Of a stretch of DNA of 64,000 bases, positions 1-10,679 are shown one piece after another (position 1 is the stretch's first letter; each line of letters starts with the position of its first letter). Source of the stretch: Symsagittifera roscoffensis. Its lineage: Eukaryota > Xenacoelomorpha > Acoela > Convolutidae. Location: assembly GCF_963678635.1 (NCBI RefSeq), contig NC_087064.1, forward strand, positions 39,964,530 through 40,028,529, written 5' to 3'. The notes beneath the pieces were generated by a model. The model had not been told where the DNA came from, searched no databases, and saw only the letters and a list, made by a program, of their open reading frames with translations. A program made the translations under genes and the position numbers.

Positions 1-591
1 TTCCTTTCTTGAACAGCGGTATCACCAGACCTGTCTTAACGCAAGCCTTCCACGCCAGTTGAGGTGTGTCATACAGCTGCTGTACCAGATCAATCACCAA
101 GTTCTGTGTTCTCTCGTCCGCTCTCGTGACGTAAGTTATCCTCACTCCGTCTTCGCCTGGTGCCCAGTTTTTCATTTCACAGATCGCGTTCTTTATCTCT
201 CTCATCGTTGCGTCTTTCTCCAATTCTCGTGCGGTCTTTCTTCGTTTTTCCGTCTCCAGTTTTCTTTCTAGTACTTCCTTGGTCATTTCAAGTGTGTTTT
301 CGTGTCTCTCTGCAGACACTTTCTAGAAGTGTTCTTTGTACTCCTCCGGTGAGAACTGCTCAATGGCTCTTTCAGCCCCAGCTTGACTAGCACCTTGTAC
401 ATGGTTCCGATATCATTTCTTTCTTACGCCATTTTGGCTTCTTCAATGATGCTGTTCCAGTACTGCTTTTCCCGCCTACGCTTCTCTTTGGTATCTTCGT
501 CGTGCCACTCTCACTAGTTCTTTTGCTTGCTTATGTTCTTCGTTTTCTGGGCCGTGTACCCTCTCCAGGATTTCCTTGGCGTTTCTGGCGG

Positions 592-939
592 CTATGCTGA
601 TGTTTCGGCTTTGCCACATACCTCTAACGCTGCGTCGGAAAGACACTTCGTCACGTTGTTCCACGACTTGTCGGTCATCGCTTTGAATGTTTTTCCCGTC
701 GCTTCCGGGATTTTCTTTATTGTCTCTTTGTCTCTCAGTTTCTCGATGTTCACTCGTTTCTGTGAAGTTATTTTCTTCCATTTCAGATTAAGCAGCCTCA
801 CCGTGATCTTTTTCGGTCTGTGGTACGGGAGACTGCTTTCTAGGACCACTCCGGCTGTCTTCACCAGCTGGCTTCTCTGCAATCTTCTGACCAAGAATCG
901 GTCTAGCTCGTGCCACTTTCCGTTCATTGGTTTTGCCAT
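592..939 (-). pseudogene. LINE copy A endonuclease-RT linker
   Basis: The 115-codon frame continues from the endonuclease (NGKWHELDRFLVRR, a typical post-TW motif of LINE endonucleases) into a basic linker before the RT domain. The ~62-bp deletion at about 605 truncates the frame compared with the 192-codon frame of copy B. Confidence 0.65.
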
Positions 940-1474
940 GTTCCTCGTCGATCGAACTTGTGAAAGGCGTCACACCACGCTAGTCCGTTATTATGACACC
1001 ATTGGAGGTCTCTGCCTGCTTCGTTTAACTTTCCTAGACCAAACGGCCCACAGGTCCCGTCCACGAACTTCTCTTGCTCTTTTCTTCCGATGGTTGCGTT
1101 GCGGTCCCCTCCAATCACCAGCCAGTCGTCGGCTCTCGTTGTTCTAGTTCCCACCGGTATCGCTCTATGTCCTCTGGTCCGTAGCTCGTGTCCGGTTGGT
1201 AGCAACCGATCAGTTTGACGTCTCCTATCTTCACTATCGTCGGTCGCTCGCCAAACTCTCTCGTCATCCTTGCTCGAAATATTGCTGACTTCTTCGAGTG
1301 TATCACTGCAGAGCCTCCTTTCCCTTCGCCAAACCAGATAAATCCTGATTCGTCGGCGGAGCTCTCCGAGATGAGTACCACGTTCCATCTCTTATTCTGA
1401 CAGAAATTCACGACTTCTCTGAGCTTTCGTCGGTTGTTCTGCCTCATTGTCATTCTCTGTTGGTTCCATGTCAC
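924..1474 (-). pseudogene. LINE copy A EEP endonuclease (frameshifted)
   Basis: Two overlapping minus frames (1,474-1,115 and 1,388-924) together give an EEP-fold endonuclease that nicks target DNA to prime reverse transcription. Visible landmarks in order: the N-terminal Asn region (NQQRMTMRQNN), the Glu motif (LISESSADESG), the SAVIHS strand, the IGCYQPDTS strand, the catalytic Asp/Asn motif (VIGGDRNATIG), and the region ending FDRRGTW. The domain switches frame near 1,130-1,150 and again near 930, so no intact protein is possible. The same breaks are present in copy B. Confidence 0.8.
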
Positions 1475-1880
1475 AATGATGGTCTCCTTCTTCTCTTAGT
1501 ACTCCTTGTATATACTCTCTTTCACGATCTTCCTCCTTCTTTCTCTTTTCCTCTTCTTCTCTCGTCGTCGCTCTTCTCTTTCCTCTCCTCATCGTGCGCG
1601 GGTTGGTCTCCACCGTTCTCAGCTCTATGCTACTCTGCGCCGTTCTGTGTCTGAATCCCCCTTTCAGTTGTTTTCGAGGTCGCCCAATTCGGGGCCTCCC
1701 CTGATGTATTCGTTGTCGTCTCTTTGTTACTGCATGGAATTGCAGTCTACACTTGCCGCCACGGGAAGGCGTCGACAACAAGGGCAAGTAGCTTTGCTTA
1801 GTTTCTGTAAAGAAACGGTCTTTGAGTTCGAAAACATATAGCCATGCTAGTGCCCTCAGATGTTTATATGGATTGTGCAA
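1392..1880 (-). pseudogene. LINE copy A 5' open frame, basic/charged protein
   Basis: The 162-codon frame precedes and overlaps the endonuclease frame of the same element. It is very rich in Arg, Lys and Glu, with a run of charged residues (EEEEKRKKEEDRERE) that would form a charged helix. This composition suits an ORF1-like nucleic-acid-binding region or the N-terminus of the polyprotein. No zinc knuckle or RRM can be seen. Only its position in the LINE supports a function. Confidence 0.5.
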
Positions 1881-2232
1881 AGGTCACCAGGGCACTGTGC
1901 TCTGGATGGGTTTGCTGCTTTCATAACTGTGTCAGCTTCACATGTCATGAAGAACAGTGGCTCCTTCAAACTTGGTTTCAAAAATTTTCTTTTAGCTTCC
2001 CTTTGCGTTTTGTCCGATTTGTCAATTCATTTTGGTGAATTGCACGTTTAATCCGGAACAAATATGCCTGCACCAATAGGTTAAAAGATGCGCTATAATT
2101 TTTTTAGCCAGCTAGTGCCCCCAGATGTTCATATGGACTAAGCAAAGGTCATCAGGGCACAGTGCTCTGGATGGTTTTGCTGCTTTATTAGCTGTGTCAG
2201 TTTCACATGGCATGAAGAACAGTGCTCCCTCA
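1846..2232 (+). repeat. R1 repeat, two tandem units (second truncated)
   Basis: A ~265-bp unit starts with agctagtgcccncagatgt and includes the phrase gtgctctggatgg. It occurs at 1,848-2,105 and again from 2,106, where it is cut at about 2,232 by the 3' end of LINE copy B. The same two-unit block is complete at 4,899-5,425. No coding capacity is recognised; the small frames across it are chance. Confidence 0.8.
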
Positions 2233-2610
2233 TTCTGTTCACTCTTTGTTTCACATCATGCTTCCTGCCCATGCATGTTCGGAGCATCCGTATTTCGTTA
2301 CCCTCATTTCTTCTGAACTCCAGATGTTCTTCTGTTCCTGGGTGGCACTTTTCTTCAAGCAATTTTATCTTTTCTTTGATCTTCTTTTTCCCTCCTATTT
2401 CAAAGAGCGCCTCGGTGATTGTCACTTTCTTTGTGGTGTTGCCTCTCACTTTCTCCTGTCTTTCGGAGGCAAGGAGTGACTGGGTATGTACTGCCACTCG
2501 ATATCAGATTGGGCCCGTTCTCTTCACACTTTTTCCTTCTTTCTTCTTTGGCCAGTCTCATTACTTTCTCTCAACCCTCTTTTCGGTGTCCAACTGGTGC
2601 TGTTCGAATA

Positions 2611-3311
2611 TTATCCCCAGTTAATGTACTTTGTTTGTTCGTGTATTCCTTCCAGTGCTCTTCTCATCTTTTCTTTCATTCCGAAATTCGTCAGGATACT
2701 CAACAGTTTAGGTCTGTTGACTCTCGGGTACGCTTTCGTTATGTCCAGGAGCGTCGCCACTGGGTCTTCAGGCTGCTTTACACTAGGGTCCACCGTGCCT
2801 TGCGCTTCCTCATGAATTCGGATGAAGCATTGCGTCGCGTCTGCTGTTGATCTTCCTGTTCTGAAGCCTTGCTGGTTGTCGTCTATGAGATTCATTTCTT
2901 CGGCCCACTTTCGAAGCCTTGTCGCCAGTACTCTCGCCTCGACGCCATGGTGAGAAAACAGACACCCCGGTAGTTATTGAGGTTGTTCCTTTTTCCTTTC
3001 TTGAACAGCGGTATCACCAGACCTGTCTTCACGCAAGCCTTCCACGCCAGCTGAGGTGTGTCATACAGCTGCTGTACCAGATCAATCACCAAGTTCTGTG
3101 TTCTCTCGTCCACTCTCGTGACGTAAGTTATCCTCACTCCGTCTTCGCCTGGTGCCCAGTTTTTCATTTCACAGATCGCGTTCTTTATCTCTCTCATCGT
3201 TGCGTCTTTCTCCAATTCTCGTGCGGTCTTTCTTCGTTCTTCCGTCTCCAGTATTCTTTCTAGTACTTCCTTGGTCATTTCAAGTGTGTTTTCGTGTCTC
3301 TCTGCAGACAC
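2611..3311 (-). pseudogene. LINE copy B reverse transcriptase, N-terminal part
   Basis: Two minus frames (3,311-2,892 and 2,895-2,611) make the fingers and first palm motif of a non-LTR RT. Visible motifs are MKNWAPGEDGVRITY (the 'APGxDG' motif), VIPLFKKGKRNNLNNYRGV (the 'P.fKKG..nYR' motif), NQQGFRTGRSTADA (the 'QxGFRxGRST' motif) and LLDITKAYPRVNR (RT motif A; the catalytic Asp is in LLD). Between the two frames the sequence is out of register, and the FADD-containing palm motif is missing downstream. The copy is dead and truncated at its 3' side. Confidence 0.85.
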
Positions 3312-3415
3312 TTTCTAGAAGTGTTCTTTGTACTCCTCCGGTGAGAACTGCTCAATGGCTCTTTCAGCCCCAGCTTGACTAGCACCTTGTACATGGTTCC
3401 GATATCATTTCTTTC

Positions 3416-3994
3416 TTACGCCATTTTGGCTTCTTCAATGATGCTGTTCCAGTACTGCTTTTCCCGCCTACGCTTCTCTCTTTGGTATCTTCGTCGTGCC
3501 ACTCTCACTAGTTCTTTTGCTTGCTTATGTTCTTCGTTTTCTGGGCCGTGTACCCTCTCCAGGATTTCCTTGGCGTTTCTGGCGGCTATGCTGATGTTTC
3601 CACGCATCTCCTGGTTGGCGCCTTCTTTCCTCACCATCCAGGGCATGTCCATGTTCTTCGGCGCTTTGCCACATACCTCTAACGCTGCTTCGGAAAGACA
3701 CTTCGTCACGTTGTTCCACGACTTGTCGGTCATCGCTTTGAATGTTTTTCCCGTCGCTTCCGGGATTTTCTTTATTGTCTCTTTGTCTCTCAGTTTCTCG
3801 ATGTTCCCCCGTTTCTGTGAAGTTATTTTCTTCCATTTCAGATTAAGCAGCCTCACCGTGATCTTTTTCGGTCTGTGGTACGGGAGACTGCCTTCTAGGA
3901 CCACTCCGGCTGTCTTCACCAGCTGGCTTCTCTGCAATCTTCTGACCAAGAATCGGTCTAGCTCGTGCCACTTTCCGTTCATTGGTTTTGCCAT
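3416..3994 (-). pseudogene. LINE copy B endonuclease-RT linker
   Basis: The 192-codon frame starts with NGKWHELDRFLVRR (end of the endonuclease) and continues as a Lys/Arg/Glu-rich region ending KRRREKQYWNSIIEEAK, typical of the linker before a LINE RT domain. It is intact here. Copy A carries a ~62-bp deletion in the equivalent part. Confidence 0.7.
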
Positions 3995-4529
3995 GTTCCT
4001 CGTCGATCGAACTTGTGAAAGGCGTCACACCACGCTAGTCCGTTATTCTGACACCATTGGAGGTCTCTGCCTGCTTCGTTTAACTTTCCTAGACCAAACG
4101 GCCCACAGGTCCCGTCCACGAACTTCTCTTGCTCTTTTCTTCCGATGGTTGCGTTGCGGTCCCCTCCAATCACCAGCCAGTCGTCGGCTCTCGTTGTTCT
4201 AGTTCCCACCGGTATCGCTCTATGTCCTCTGGTCCGTAGCTCGTGTCCGGTTGGTAGCAACCGATCAGTTTGACGTCTCCTATCTTCACTATCGTCGTTC
4301 GCTCGCCGAACTCTCTCGTCATCCTTGCTCGAAATATTGCTGACTTCTTCGAGTGTATCACTGCAGAGCCTCCTTTCCCTTCGCCAAACCAGATAAATCC
4401 TGATTCGTCGGCGGAGCTCTCCGAGATGAGTACCACGTTCCATCTCTTATTCTGACAGAAATTCACGACTTCTCTGAGCTTTCGTCGGTTGTTCTGCCTC
4501 ATTGTCATTCTCTGTTGGTTCCATGTCAC
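3979..4529 (-). pseudogene. LINE copy B EEP endonuclease (frameshifted)
   Basis: Frames 4,529-4,170 and 4,443-3,979 carry the same endonuclease landmarks as copy A: LISESSADESG with the presumed catalytic Glu, VIGGDRNATIG with the catalytic Asp-x-Asn, and FDRRGTWQ near the end. The frame changes at the same place as in copy A. The element therefore cannot make an endonuclease without recoding. Confidence 0.8.
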
Positions 4530-4842
4530 AATGATGGTCTCCTTCTTCTCTTAGTACTCCTTGTATATACTCTCTTTCACGATCTTCCTCCTTCTTTCTC
4601 TTTTCCTCTTCTTCTCTCGTCGTCGCTCTTCTCTTTCCTCTCCTCATCGTGCGCGGGTTGGTCTCCACCGTTCTCAGCTCTATGCTACTCTGCGCCGTTC
4701 TGTGTCTGAATCCCCCTTTCAGTTGTTTTCGAGGTTGCCCAATTCGGGGCCTCCCCTGATGTGTTCGTTGTCGTCTCTTTGTTACTGCATGGAATTGCAG
4801 TCTACACTTGCCGCCACGGGAAGGCGTCGACAACAAGGGCAA
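4447..4842 (-). pseudogene. LINE copy B 5' open frame, basic/charged protein
   Basis: The frame has 131 codons and is nearly identical to the copy A frame at 1,392-1,880. It carries the same RKQLKGGFRHRT stretch and charged EEEEKRKKEEDRERE helix. It overlaps the start of the endonuclease frame. Assignment rests on position in the element. Confidence 0.5.
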
Positions 4843-4898
4843 GTAGCTTTGCTTAGTTTCTGTAAAGAAACGGTCTTTGAGCTCGAAAACATATAGCC

Positions 4899-5425
4899 AG
4901 CTAGTGCCCTCAGATGTTTATATGGATTGTGCAAAGGTCACCAGGGCACTGTGCTCTGGATGGGTTTGCTGCTTTCATAACTGTGTCAGCTTCACATGTC
5001 ATGAAGAACAGTGGCTCCTTCAAACTTGGTTTCAAAAAATTTCTTTTAGCTTCCCTTTGCGTTTTGTCCGATGTGTCAATTCATTTTGATGAATTGCACG
5101 TTTAATCCGGAACAAATATGCCTGCACCAATAGGTTAAAAGATGCGCTATAATTTTTTTTAGCCAGCTAGTGCCCCCAGATGTTCATATGGACTAAGCAA
5201 AGGTCATCAGGGCACAGTGCTCTGGATGGTTTTGCTGCTTTATTAGCTGTGTCAGTTTCACATGGCATGAAGAACAGTGCTCCCTCAAACTTAGTTTCAA
5301 AAAATTTCTTGCAGCTTCCCTTTGCATTTTGTCCGATTTGTCAATTCATTTTGATGAATCGCACGTTTAATCCGGAACAAATATGCCTGCACCAATGGAA
5401 ACTCTACAAAGAGCTCTAATAATGC
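4899..5425 (+). repeat. R1 repeat, two complete tandem units
   Basis: Units at about 4,899-5,160 and 5,161-5,425 share the ctagtgccc...cagatgtt head and end in an aatatgcctgcaccaat phrase. The second unit runs into ggaaactctacaaagagct. This is the intact version of the block truncated at 2,232. Confidence 0.8.
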
Positions 5426-5439
5426 TAACTAAAAACCAA

Positions 5440-5900
5440 TTTTCCAAAAAAAAGGCCCTTTCTTTGGAACTAAGAAGACAGAAATAAGCAGACAGACTAC
5501 CTAAATAAGACTAAATTTTCTATTTGCCAGAAAAACAAGTCTCAACTGGAATCGAACTCCCAGGCTTTGTCGTCTCAAGCATGGGGGTTACAGCAACTTG
5601 GAATAAAGCTGAACCATAGAGCTGCGGAAACTAAGCCGACAAAAATAAACAGATGGACGATAACCCGAAAAAGCAATGAAAAAGAGTTTGCAAAGAAAAG
5701 GCCCGGCCAGAATCATTGCCGCCTTGACCAATTGTTTTACCTCTACGCCAGATGCACTTGAGGGTTGAATGGATTTGAATCTGTAATTGCCCCTTCCCCT
5801 CAGAGCTCACACACGCGCACATTAAAACTTCTTTCCCGTCAGAGCTCATACACGCGAACAAAAACTTTTTCAGACGTAAGGACAAAATTTATTAAACCGA
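5440..5900 (-). repeat. tRNA-derived SINE-like repeat
   Basis: On the minus strand, 5,535-5,600 resembles a tRNA head: an A-box-like gttgctgtaacccccatgc and a B-box-like gggagttcgattcca. A tail with polymorphic cacacacg-type sequence follows on the other side (near 5,805-5,850). The whole block from 5,460 to about 5,900 recurs at 15,850-16,330 with about one difference in ten. RNA polymerase III promoter boxes in a dispersed repeat indicate a SINE. The small frames across it are incidental. Confidence 0.6.
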
Positions 5901-6059
5901 TAAAAATGACAAAAAAATAGAACAAAAGTGAAGTTTTGAAAAATCGAACTGGTAAAATTACAAAAAAAACGCGAAAAACAAAAAACTTCAGCCGGATTTT
6001 TAAGATTTTAGAAACAACTGCCGTTAAAACAAAGAGCTAAACTAAACCATTCTTAAATG

Positions 6060-6350
6060 TGGCAACTAAGCCGAAAAAGCAAAAGCAGATAAATAATAGG
6101 CCAATTTTTTTTGAACCGAAACATTTACCGTTTGAAAAAAAATGGTCAGATTCGAACTCAAGAAATTTGCTGTCTCAGGCGTATTCGTTACCACCAAGCT
6201 AAGTGTGCGCTCCTATATCCCGAGCATGGCTTTACCAGTGGATTGTTTGCAGTATTCGGAGAAATTAAGATCAGGGTCGAAATACACACCAAGAAACTTA
6301 AGTTAAAAAGGAAATATCTACTTATAACAAAGACTAAAAAGTCATGTAGT
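6060..6350 (-). repeat. tRNA-derived SINE-like repeat (second type)
   Basis: The minus strand over 6,140-6,215 reads as a tRNA-like head, with an A box (agcttggtggtaacg) and a B box (gagttcgaatctgac) at normal tRNA spacing. Related heads lie at 7,145-7,215 and 15,625-15,695. No intact tRNA cloverleaf is expected, as several stems have decayed. Confidence 0.6.
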
Positions 6351-6576
6351 TTTTGACATAATTACTCAGTTTAGTGGAGGCGATTTTGTCGTGCGATTCG
6401 ACCTCAGTAGGGAAGTCATCGGCATAAGACTGAAAACCAACTTCTGGAGGAATTTGAGTGCATCGTGCGATTGTTTTCGAGTGCGTATGCCAGTTTAAAA
6501 TGAGTGAGATGACAGAGGCTTGAGGAACGCCTGTAAGCACAATCATTGATGTAGACAAGGTGTCACTGAATTGCAA
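6334..6576 (-). pseudogene. Reverse transcriptase fragment of a LINE
   Basis: An 80-codon minus frame contains LTGVPQASVISLI (RT motif B, usually GVPQGSVLSPxLF) and, 25 residues on, FQSYADDF (RT catalytic motif C, with both Asp present). It is a short relic of a CR1/Jockey-type RT. A more decayed copy of the same stretch lies at about 6,800-6,900, where gagtgagatgacagacgcttgag recurs. Confidence 0.75.
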
Positions 6577-6609
6577 CTGGGCTGACCGGCCATTCAGATA
6601 AATTGCTAG

Positions 6610-6790
6610 CCATCTTCTTATGTTGGGAACACTGTGGCTCGTTCAAACGTAGTTTCAAAAATTTTATTTTTGTTTCCCTTTGCGTTTTGTCCGATTTGTC
6701 AACTCATTTTAGTGAATCGCACGATAAATCCGGAACAAATATGACTGCACCAATGGAAACTCTACAAACACCTCTGATAAGGCTATTCAA
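6610..6790 (+). repeat. R1 repeat, partial
   Basis: The 3' two thirds of the R1 unit (from cactgtggctcgttcaaac to ggaaactctacaaacacct) lies next to the RT fragment. It is more diverged than the units at 4.9-5.4 kb. Confidence 0.65.
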
Positions 6791-6989
6791 ACTTTAAAAA
6801 GAGTGAGTGAGATGACAGACGCTTGAGGGACGCCTGTAAGCACTCCTTGATGTAGACGAGGTGTCCAAGAATTGTGCCTGGGCTTACCGGCCACTCAGAT
6901 AGTTTTGCTAGCTGAGAAGAAAAGTGAAGTTTTGAAAAATCGAACAGGTAAAGTTCCAACCAATGTGAAACGCAAAAAAAATATATTCA

Positions 6990-7330
6990 GCCAGGTTTTT
7001 TAAGATTTCAAAAACAACTGCAGTTAAAATTCATTACAGCTAAAACATAAAATTCTTGAATGTGGCAGCTAAGCCGAAAAAGCATAAGCAGACAAATAAT
7101 AGGCCGATTTCTTTTTGAACCGGAACAATTACCGTTTAAAAAATACATCTTGGTCAGATTCGATCCCAGGACCTTTGCTGTTCCAGGCGTATTCGTTACC
7201 ACCAAGCAAGTGTGCAAGAGACAATACAAAAATTGAATTCATTATGAACCAAGGAATCGTCAACTCAAAAACTCAAATGAGTCGTGTGGACAAGATTGTT
7301 TACGGGCAAAAAGTCTAGTACCCGATTGCA
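6990..7330 (-). repeat. tRNA-derived SINE-like repeat, further copy
   Basis: The block from 6,990 (ttttttaagatttcaaaaacaactg) to 7,215 matches 5,990-6,215 in order. It includes a tRNA-like head on the minus strand (B-box region at 7,155-7,170, A-box region at 7,195-7,210). It is followed by a short direct relative of 15,730-15,810 (gtgtggacaaga-ttgtttacgg). Confidence 0.55.
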
Positions 7331-8870
7331 ACACCCTTGCCATGGCAAGGGCAATAGGAAACTAATAATCTTTTTAACTGGTCCCAATTTGTGCCCCCCG
7401 ACAGTGTCTTCACGACCCATATCCTGCACATGGCTTTACCACTGGATTGTCTGCAGTGTTCGGAGAAACTAAGATCTGAGTCAAAATAGACATCAAGAAA
7501 ATTAAGGTAAAAACGAGATCTAATTATAATAAAGAGAAAAAGTGATGTATTTTATTGACACAGTTACTCAGTTTAGTAGAGGCAATTTTAGGTCGTGCGA
7601 TTCGACGTCAAAATTGACATGGCGGTAGAATTCTGAGATTTTCGAACCTTTGCTTGGTTTCTGAATAGGAACGATCTTTAAGTTCGTCCAAATGTGCGTT
7701 ATTTTGTTCAGTTTTACAGACAGGTTTAAAGATGCGTAATAAAACTTATAGCCAGCGAGTGCCCCCAGATGTTTAAATGGACTGTGCAGAGGTCATCAGA
7801 GCACAGTGCTGTGGATGGTTTTGCTGCTTTGATTACTGTGTCAGTTTCACATGGCATGAAGAACAGTGGCTCGTTCAAACTTAGTTTTCAAATATTCTTT
7901 TGGTTTCCCTTTGCTCTTTGTCCGATATGTCGTTAAATGCGTTTGCTATTTCTCTTGCCTTCGATTTTTTTTTTCATTAACAGAGATAGGGAATGATTTT
8001 ATTACAGATTTTCTTCGCGGAGCGGACTGGTTGACGTGAACATTTCTGGTTGAACATTTCCAAAAGCTACTGGTTGACGTGTGGTAGCTTAAGGTTTTTT
8101 CATTTGCCATGTCCTTCATTAAATTAAAACTCAAGTTCTTTACAAGTAGACAAAGTTGACCTTCGCACCACTTTGGATATAAAAAAAGAAATGCAAAAAA
8201 AAAATCGAAAATGTCAGAAAAACTAGATCCAAAAAGAACAAGGCTAGTTTTGAAACACAAACATGCCGAGACACTTGAAGGTAATTTTCTAGTTTTTTGG
8301 CGGTTCGGCTGATAGCCTTTGGACAGTAACGATTTTGCCGGCCCGATCTTACGAGAACCACCTTGAATTGGCTATGTTAGAGACGGCTAAAAGCACGTAC
8401 CGCTATATTTAGACGCTAGCCAATCGTTTTATGATCTAGCTTCACTTTCCGTCGGTATGTTTTTCCGGGCGAATGTTACATTTGTTTTCTGGTTCTTCGA
8501 AAAAAACTTCACCAGTTTGCTTTATTGAAATTTATAACGTTTTTGTTTTTCTTGAAGCGAACGGGATTTGCTCAGTTAAAGAGAGATTTATTAAAAATGG
8601 TATTTTGTGGTCAAGGTTATATTCTTTATGTGTGAGGTATCAAGACTGACTTAACCCTTGGTGGAAAAGTGCTCTCGTTGTAAAAAAAAGTCATGTAGTT
8701 TACTGAAACAGCTACTCAGTATAGCAGGGACGTGTTTTAAGTTACACGATTGGCGAAAGGGTGGAAGTCGTCGGCGTAAGACTGAAGTAATACTTTTGGG
8801 AGGGGTTCGGGTCTATCATGCTCGCAGAATCCCCCCAAATGAATCACGCCCCCCCTTTTTTAAGAAATCT
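7330..8870. other. Intron sequence without a gene; R1 fragment and decayed repeats
   Basis: No coding region is supported. A degenerate R1 copy lies at 7,748-7,940. Scraps of the RT-fragment flank recur near 7,550-7,600 and 8,690-8,790 (agtcatgta-ttt..ga-acagttactcagt). The rest is AT-rich with no recognised feature. This is part of the intron downstream of the S2-S3 channel exon. Confidence 0.6.
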
Positions 8871-8877
8871 TCCGTAC

Positions 8878-9103
8878 CTCGTCTTCCTCAGTTCCAAACA
8901 TGAGCAAGTCAAAGGGAATGGCTGCGACAACGTCTATGAGGAACCAGCCCTTGAAGTAATGCACGGCAATTCTACTAGGCTCACTGATAACCTCTTCGTT
9001 CTTGTTCACGTAAGTGGTCCTGAAGTTGATTAGGATGTCTATGATGAACATAACATCCACCAGCAGGTCTATGATCACTAGAGGATCATCATAGCGACTC
9101 TTC
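8878..9103 (-). CDS. erg: ERG-type potassium channel exon: S2-S3 region
   Basis: A 226-bp exon encodes the S2 end, S2-S3 loop and S3 of a KCNH2/6/7-type voltage-gated K+ channel. It contains [33 protein letters not shown] and AAIPFDLL, the signature ERG sequence. S2 and S3 carry acidic residues that pair with S4 arginines. The acceptor is tttcgtttcag at 9,104 and the donor is GAG|gtacgg at 8,878. The exon starts with one base of a split codon, which completes the GG left by the S1 exon at 16,635, so the two are adjacent in the mRNA across a 7.5-kb intron. It ends in phase 0 after GTEEDE. The following exons (S4, pore) are not in the window. Confidence 0.95.
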
Positions 9104-9109
9104 CTGAAA

Positions 9110-9900
9110 CGAAAGTTACTAGAGCATTATAATCTTCTAAATATAGCAAACGAAATTAATTTATAAAGAAATGAAATTAATTTCTAACAAATGAAACTAA
9201 TTTATTAATTCTTTATTCAGTATTTAAAAAGAATCCTTATTTCAAAAATCGGTATAAATCTAGAAATCAGCAAAATCAAGCAAATGAAAAAAAAAACTGA
9301 AGAAAAAAAATAAAAAACTATTTCAGAAAAACAGCCTATAAAACATCACATCAGCATTCAAAAAACATCAGTAGCTAAGACAAGGGTATAGACCCATAGA
9401 GCCGAAAATAAAAAATGTCATCAGAAAATGTCATAAAAAATATAATTATTCAGTGGAACTTCAAATACTTTTAAAACTTCTAACAAGAAAAAAAGCAAGA
9501 TATTAACCTAAAACAAATCTTAGCCAATATGGAAACGCTCCAACTATTCGAAAGCGTAAAGCGCAAGTACCTGGGCAAGTATCTGCAATAATTCAGTGAA
9601 CAGTCGAATTACAGAAGCTAGTCGGACCTTCGCATTTGTTGCAATAAAACACATAAAAAAGGTGAGCAAAACTATAATATTCGTATGAATCGGAAACTGA
9701 AATACGAGCCCCCAAATGAGTGAAGAAAACAACTGCAAATATTTTTAAAAAACAACTCAACGCAAATAACCTGCGCGCAAAAATTGACAACATCGTTTAT
9801 GGAAAGCAACAAAATATCTATTGCAACCATTCAAGAAACCAAGTTTCATGAAAAAATTACCTGCTAAGCACCTCCAAGCTACTCAATGATAACTAAAAAT
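9110..9900. other. AT-rich intron sequence, nothing recognised
   Basis: The stretch is very AT-rich with short A-runs and gaaattaatt-type reiterations near 9,150-9,210. No conserved protein, RNA or transposon end is seen. Confidence 0.6.
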
Positions 9901-9904
9901 CGTA

Positions 9905-10624
9905 ACCGGTAAAAGCATGTTGTTGTTGTTGATGGAGCTCGTCATAGATGATATGAGGGACGTAAACGTCCTGTTCGGCCAATAAACATTAAAACTTTGT
10001 CCGGATTTGTTTGCAAAACTGAGATAATGGGGTTTGAGCCCAAAGTTACAATCTTTCTTCATTCCATTTATCGCATTTCAGGATGAAATGCTCTGTGTCT
10101 TCAACTTCTTCACTGTCACACTGACGGCACTGCGGAGATTCAATACGACCAAAGAGATGCTCTGTTTTAGCTAAGTTACTACATCGATTCACCCGGAGCC
10201 TATGCAACAAAACTTCCTCTTCTCTTGAACGATTAGTTGAATGCTCCAAAGCCATGCCATTACAAATTCGTCTGTGTAAGTGATCTTCGTCCACTTTTTG
10301 CCGGTAATCTTCTAGTGTCACTTCTTCTCTATTCGTCAGAAAAAACTCTTTCGTACTGAGATTTTCTGGTTTATCTTGGATCATCTTTCTAGCGGTAACT
10401 CTCCAGTCCGGACGAAATCTGCTATCCCCTCTCGCTTTCAGTCTCTGAGGCGGGCCGTCGTCTGTCAAAAGATGCAGATGATGATCTATCGGGAACCGGA
10501 GGAACTTACTGTACAAAATGGCTGCCTTTTCGTCACTGTACTGCTTCAACGAAGAAAGCCTTGCCTTAGGTAAAAGCATTAGGGTGGATGTTCGGCTTTT
10601 CTCATCGAAAACAACGTTACGCAT
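9905..10624 (-). mobile_element. 3' end of a LINE: C-terminal domain of ORF2
   Basis: A 192-codon frame (10,624-10,046) ends with a conserved LINE C-terminal block. It contains LLHRLRVNRC, then CRQCDSEEVEDTEHFILKC, a C-x2-C...H-x4-C zinc-knuckle pattern found downstream of the RT or RNase H domain in many non-LTR elements. About 130 bp beyond the stop, near 9,918-9,930, the minus strand shows a CAA-type trinucleotide run, which is typical of LINE 3' tails. The element is 5'-truncated; no RT is attached. The reading frame is open over its full length, so this copy is younger than its neighbours. Confidence 0.75.
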
Positions 10625-10679
10625 GAAGAATTTAAAATATTAACGAACCCTCAAGACTCACACATTAAGGCGGAATTAA

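Larger units (their letters stand above)
1..1845 (-). mobile_element. LINE retrotransposon, copy A (5' half; runs off the left edge)
   Basis: A non-LTR retrotransposon reads leftward. From its 5' side (near 1,845) come a basic 5' open frame, an endonuclease/exonuclease/phosphatase-fold (EEP) endonuclease and the region leading to the reverse transcriptase (RT), which continues past position 1. It is almost identical to copy B at 2,232-4,900, with an offset of 2,991 at the left rising to 3,055 at the right. Copy A lacks about 62 bp near position 605 that copy B keeps. Both copies share the same frameshifts, so the element was already dead when it was duplicated. Confidence 0.88.
2232..4900 (-). 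mobile_element. LINE retrotransposon, copy B (5' region, endonuclease and RT)
   Basis: This is the longer copy of the left-end LINE, reading from ~4,900 down to ~2,232. Order: basic 5' frame (4,842-4,447), EEP endonuclease (4,529-3,979), linker (3,994-3,416), RT N-terminal half (3,311-2,892), RT fingers/palm (2,895-2,611), then frameshifted remains to 2,138. Just after the RT stop the sequence reads WTPKRGLRE in another frame. The LINE at 26.45 kb begins with REGCPSS, so both are probably the same family. The 3' end abuts a truncated R1 repeat. Confidence 0.85.
1..4905. repeat. Tandem segmental duplication, ~3.05-kb unit
   Basis: Bases 1-1,850 recur at 2,992-4,905 with only scattered substitutions, a 2-bp indel near 480 and one ~62-bp deletion in the left copy. 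The unit contains the LINE plus the flanking ~265-bp repeats. The very high identity means a recent duplication, or a false duplication in the assembly such as two haplotypes placed in tandem. Confidence 0.9.

Noticed and set aside
3375-4202. 275-codon plus-strand frame
   Set aside because: It is antisense to the LINE endonuclease and linker, is Phe/Ser/Leu-rich, and matches no family.
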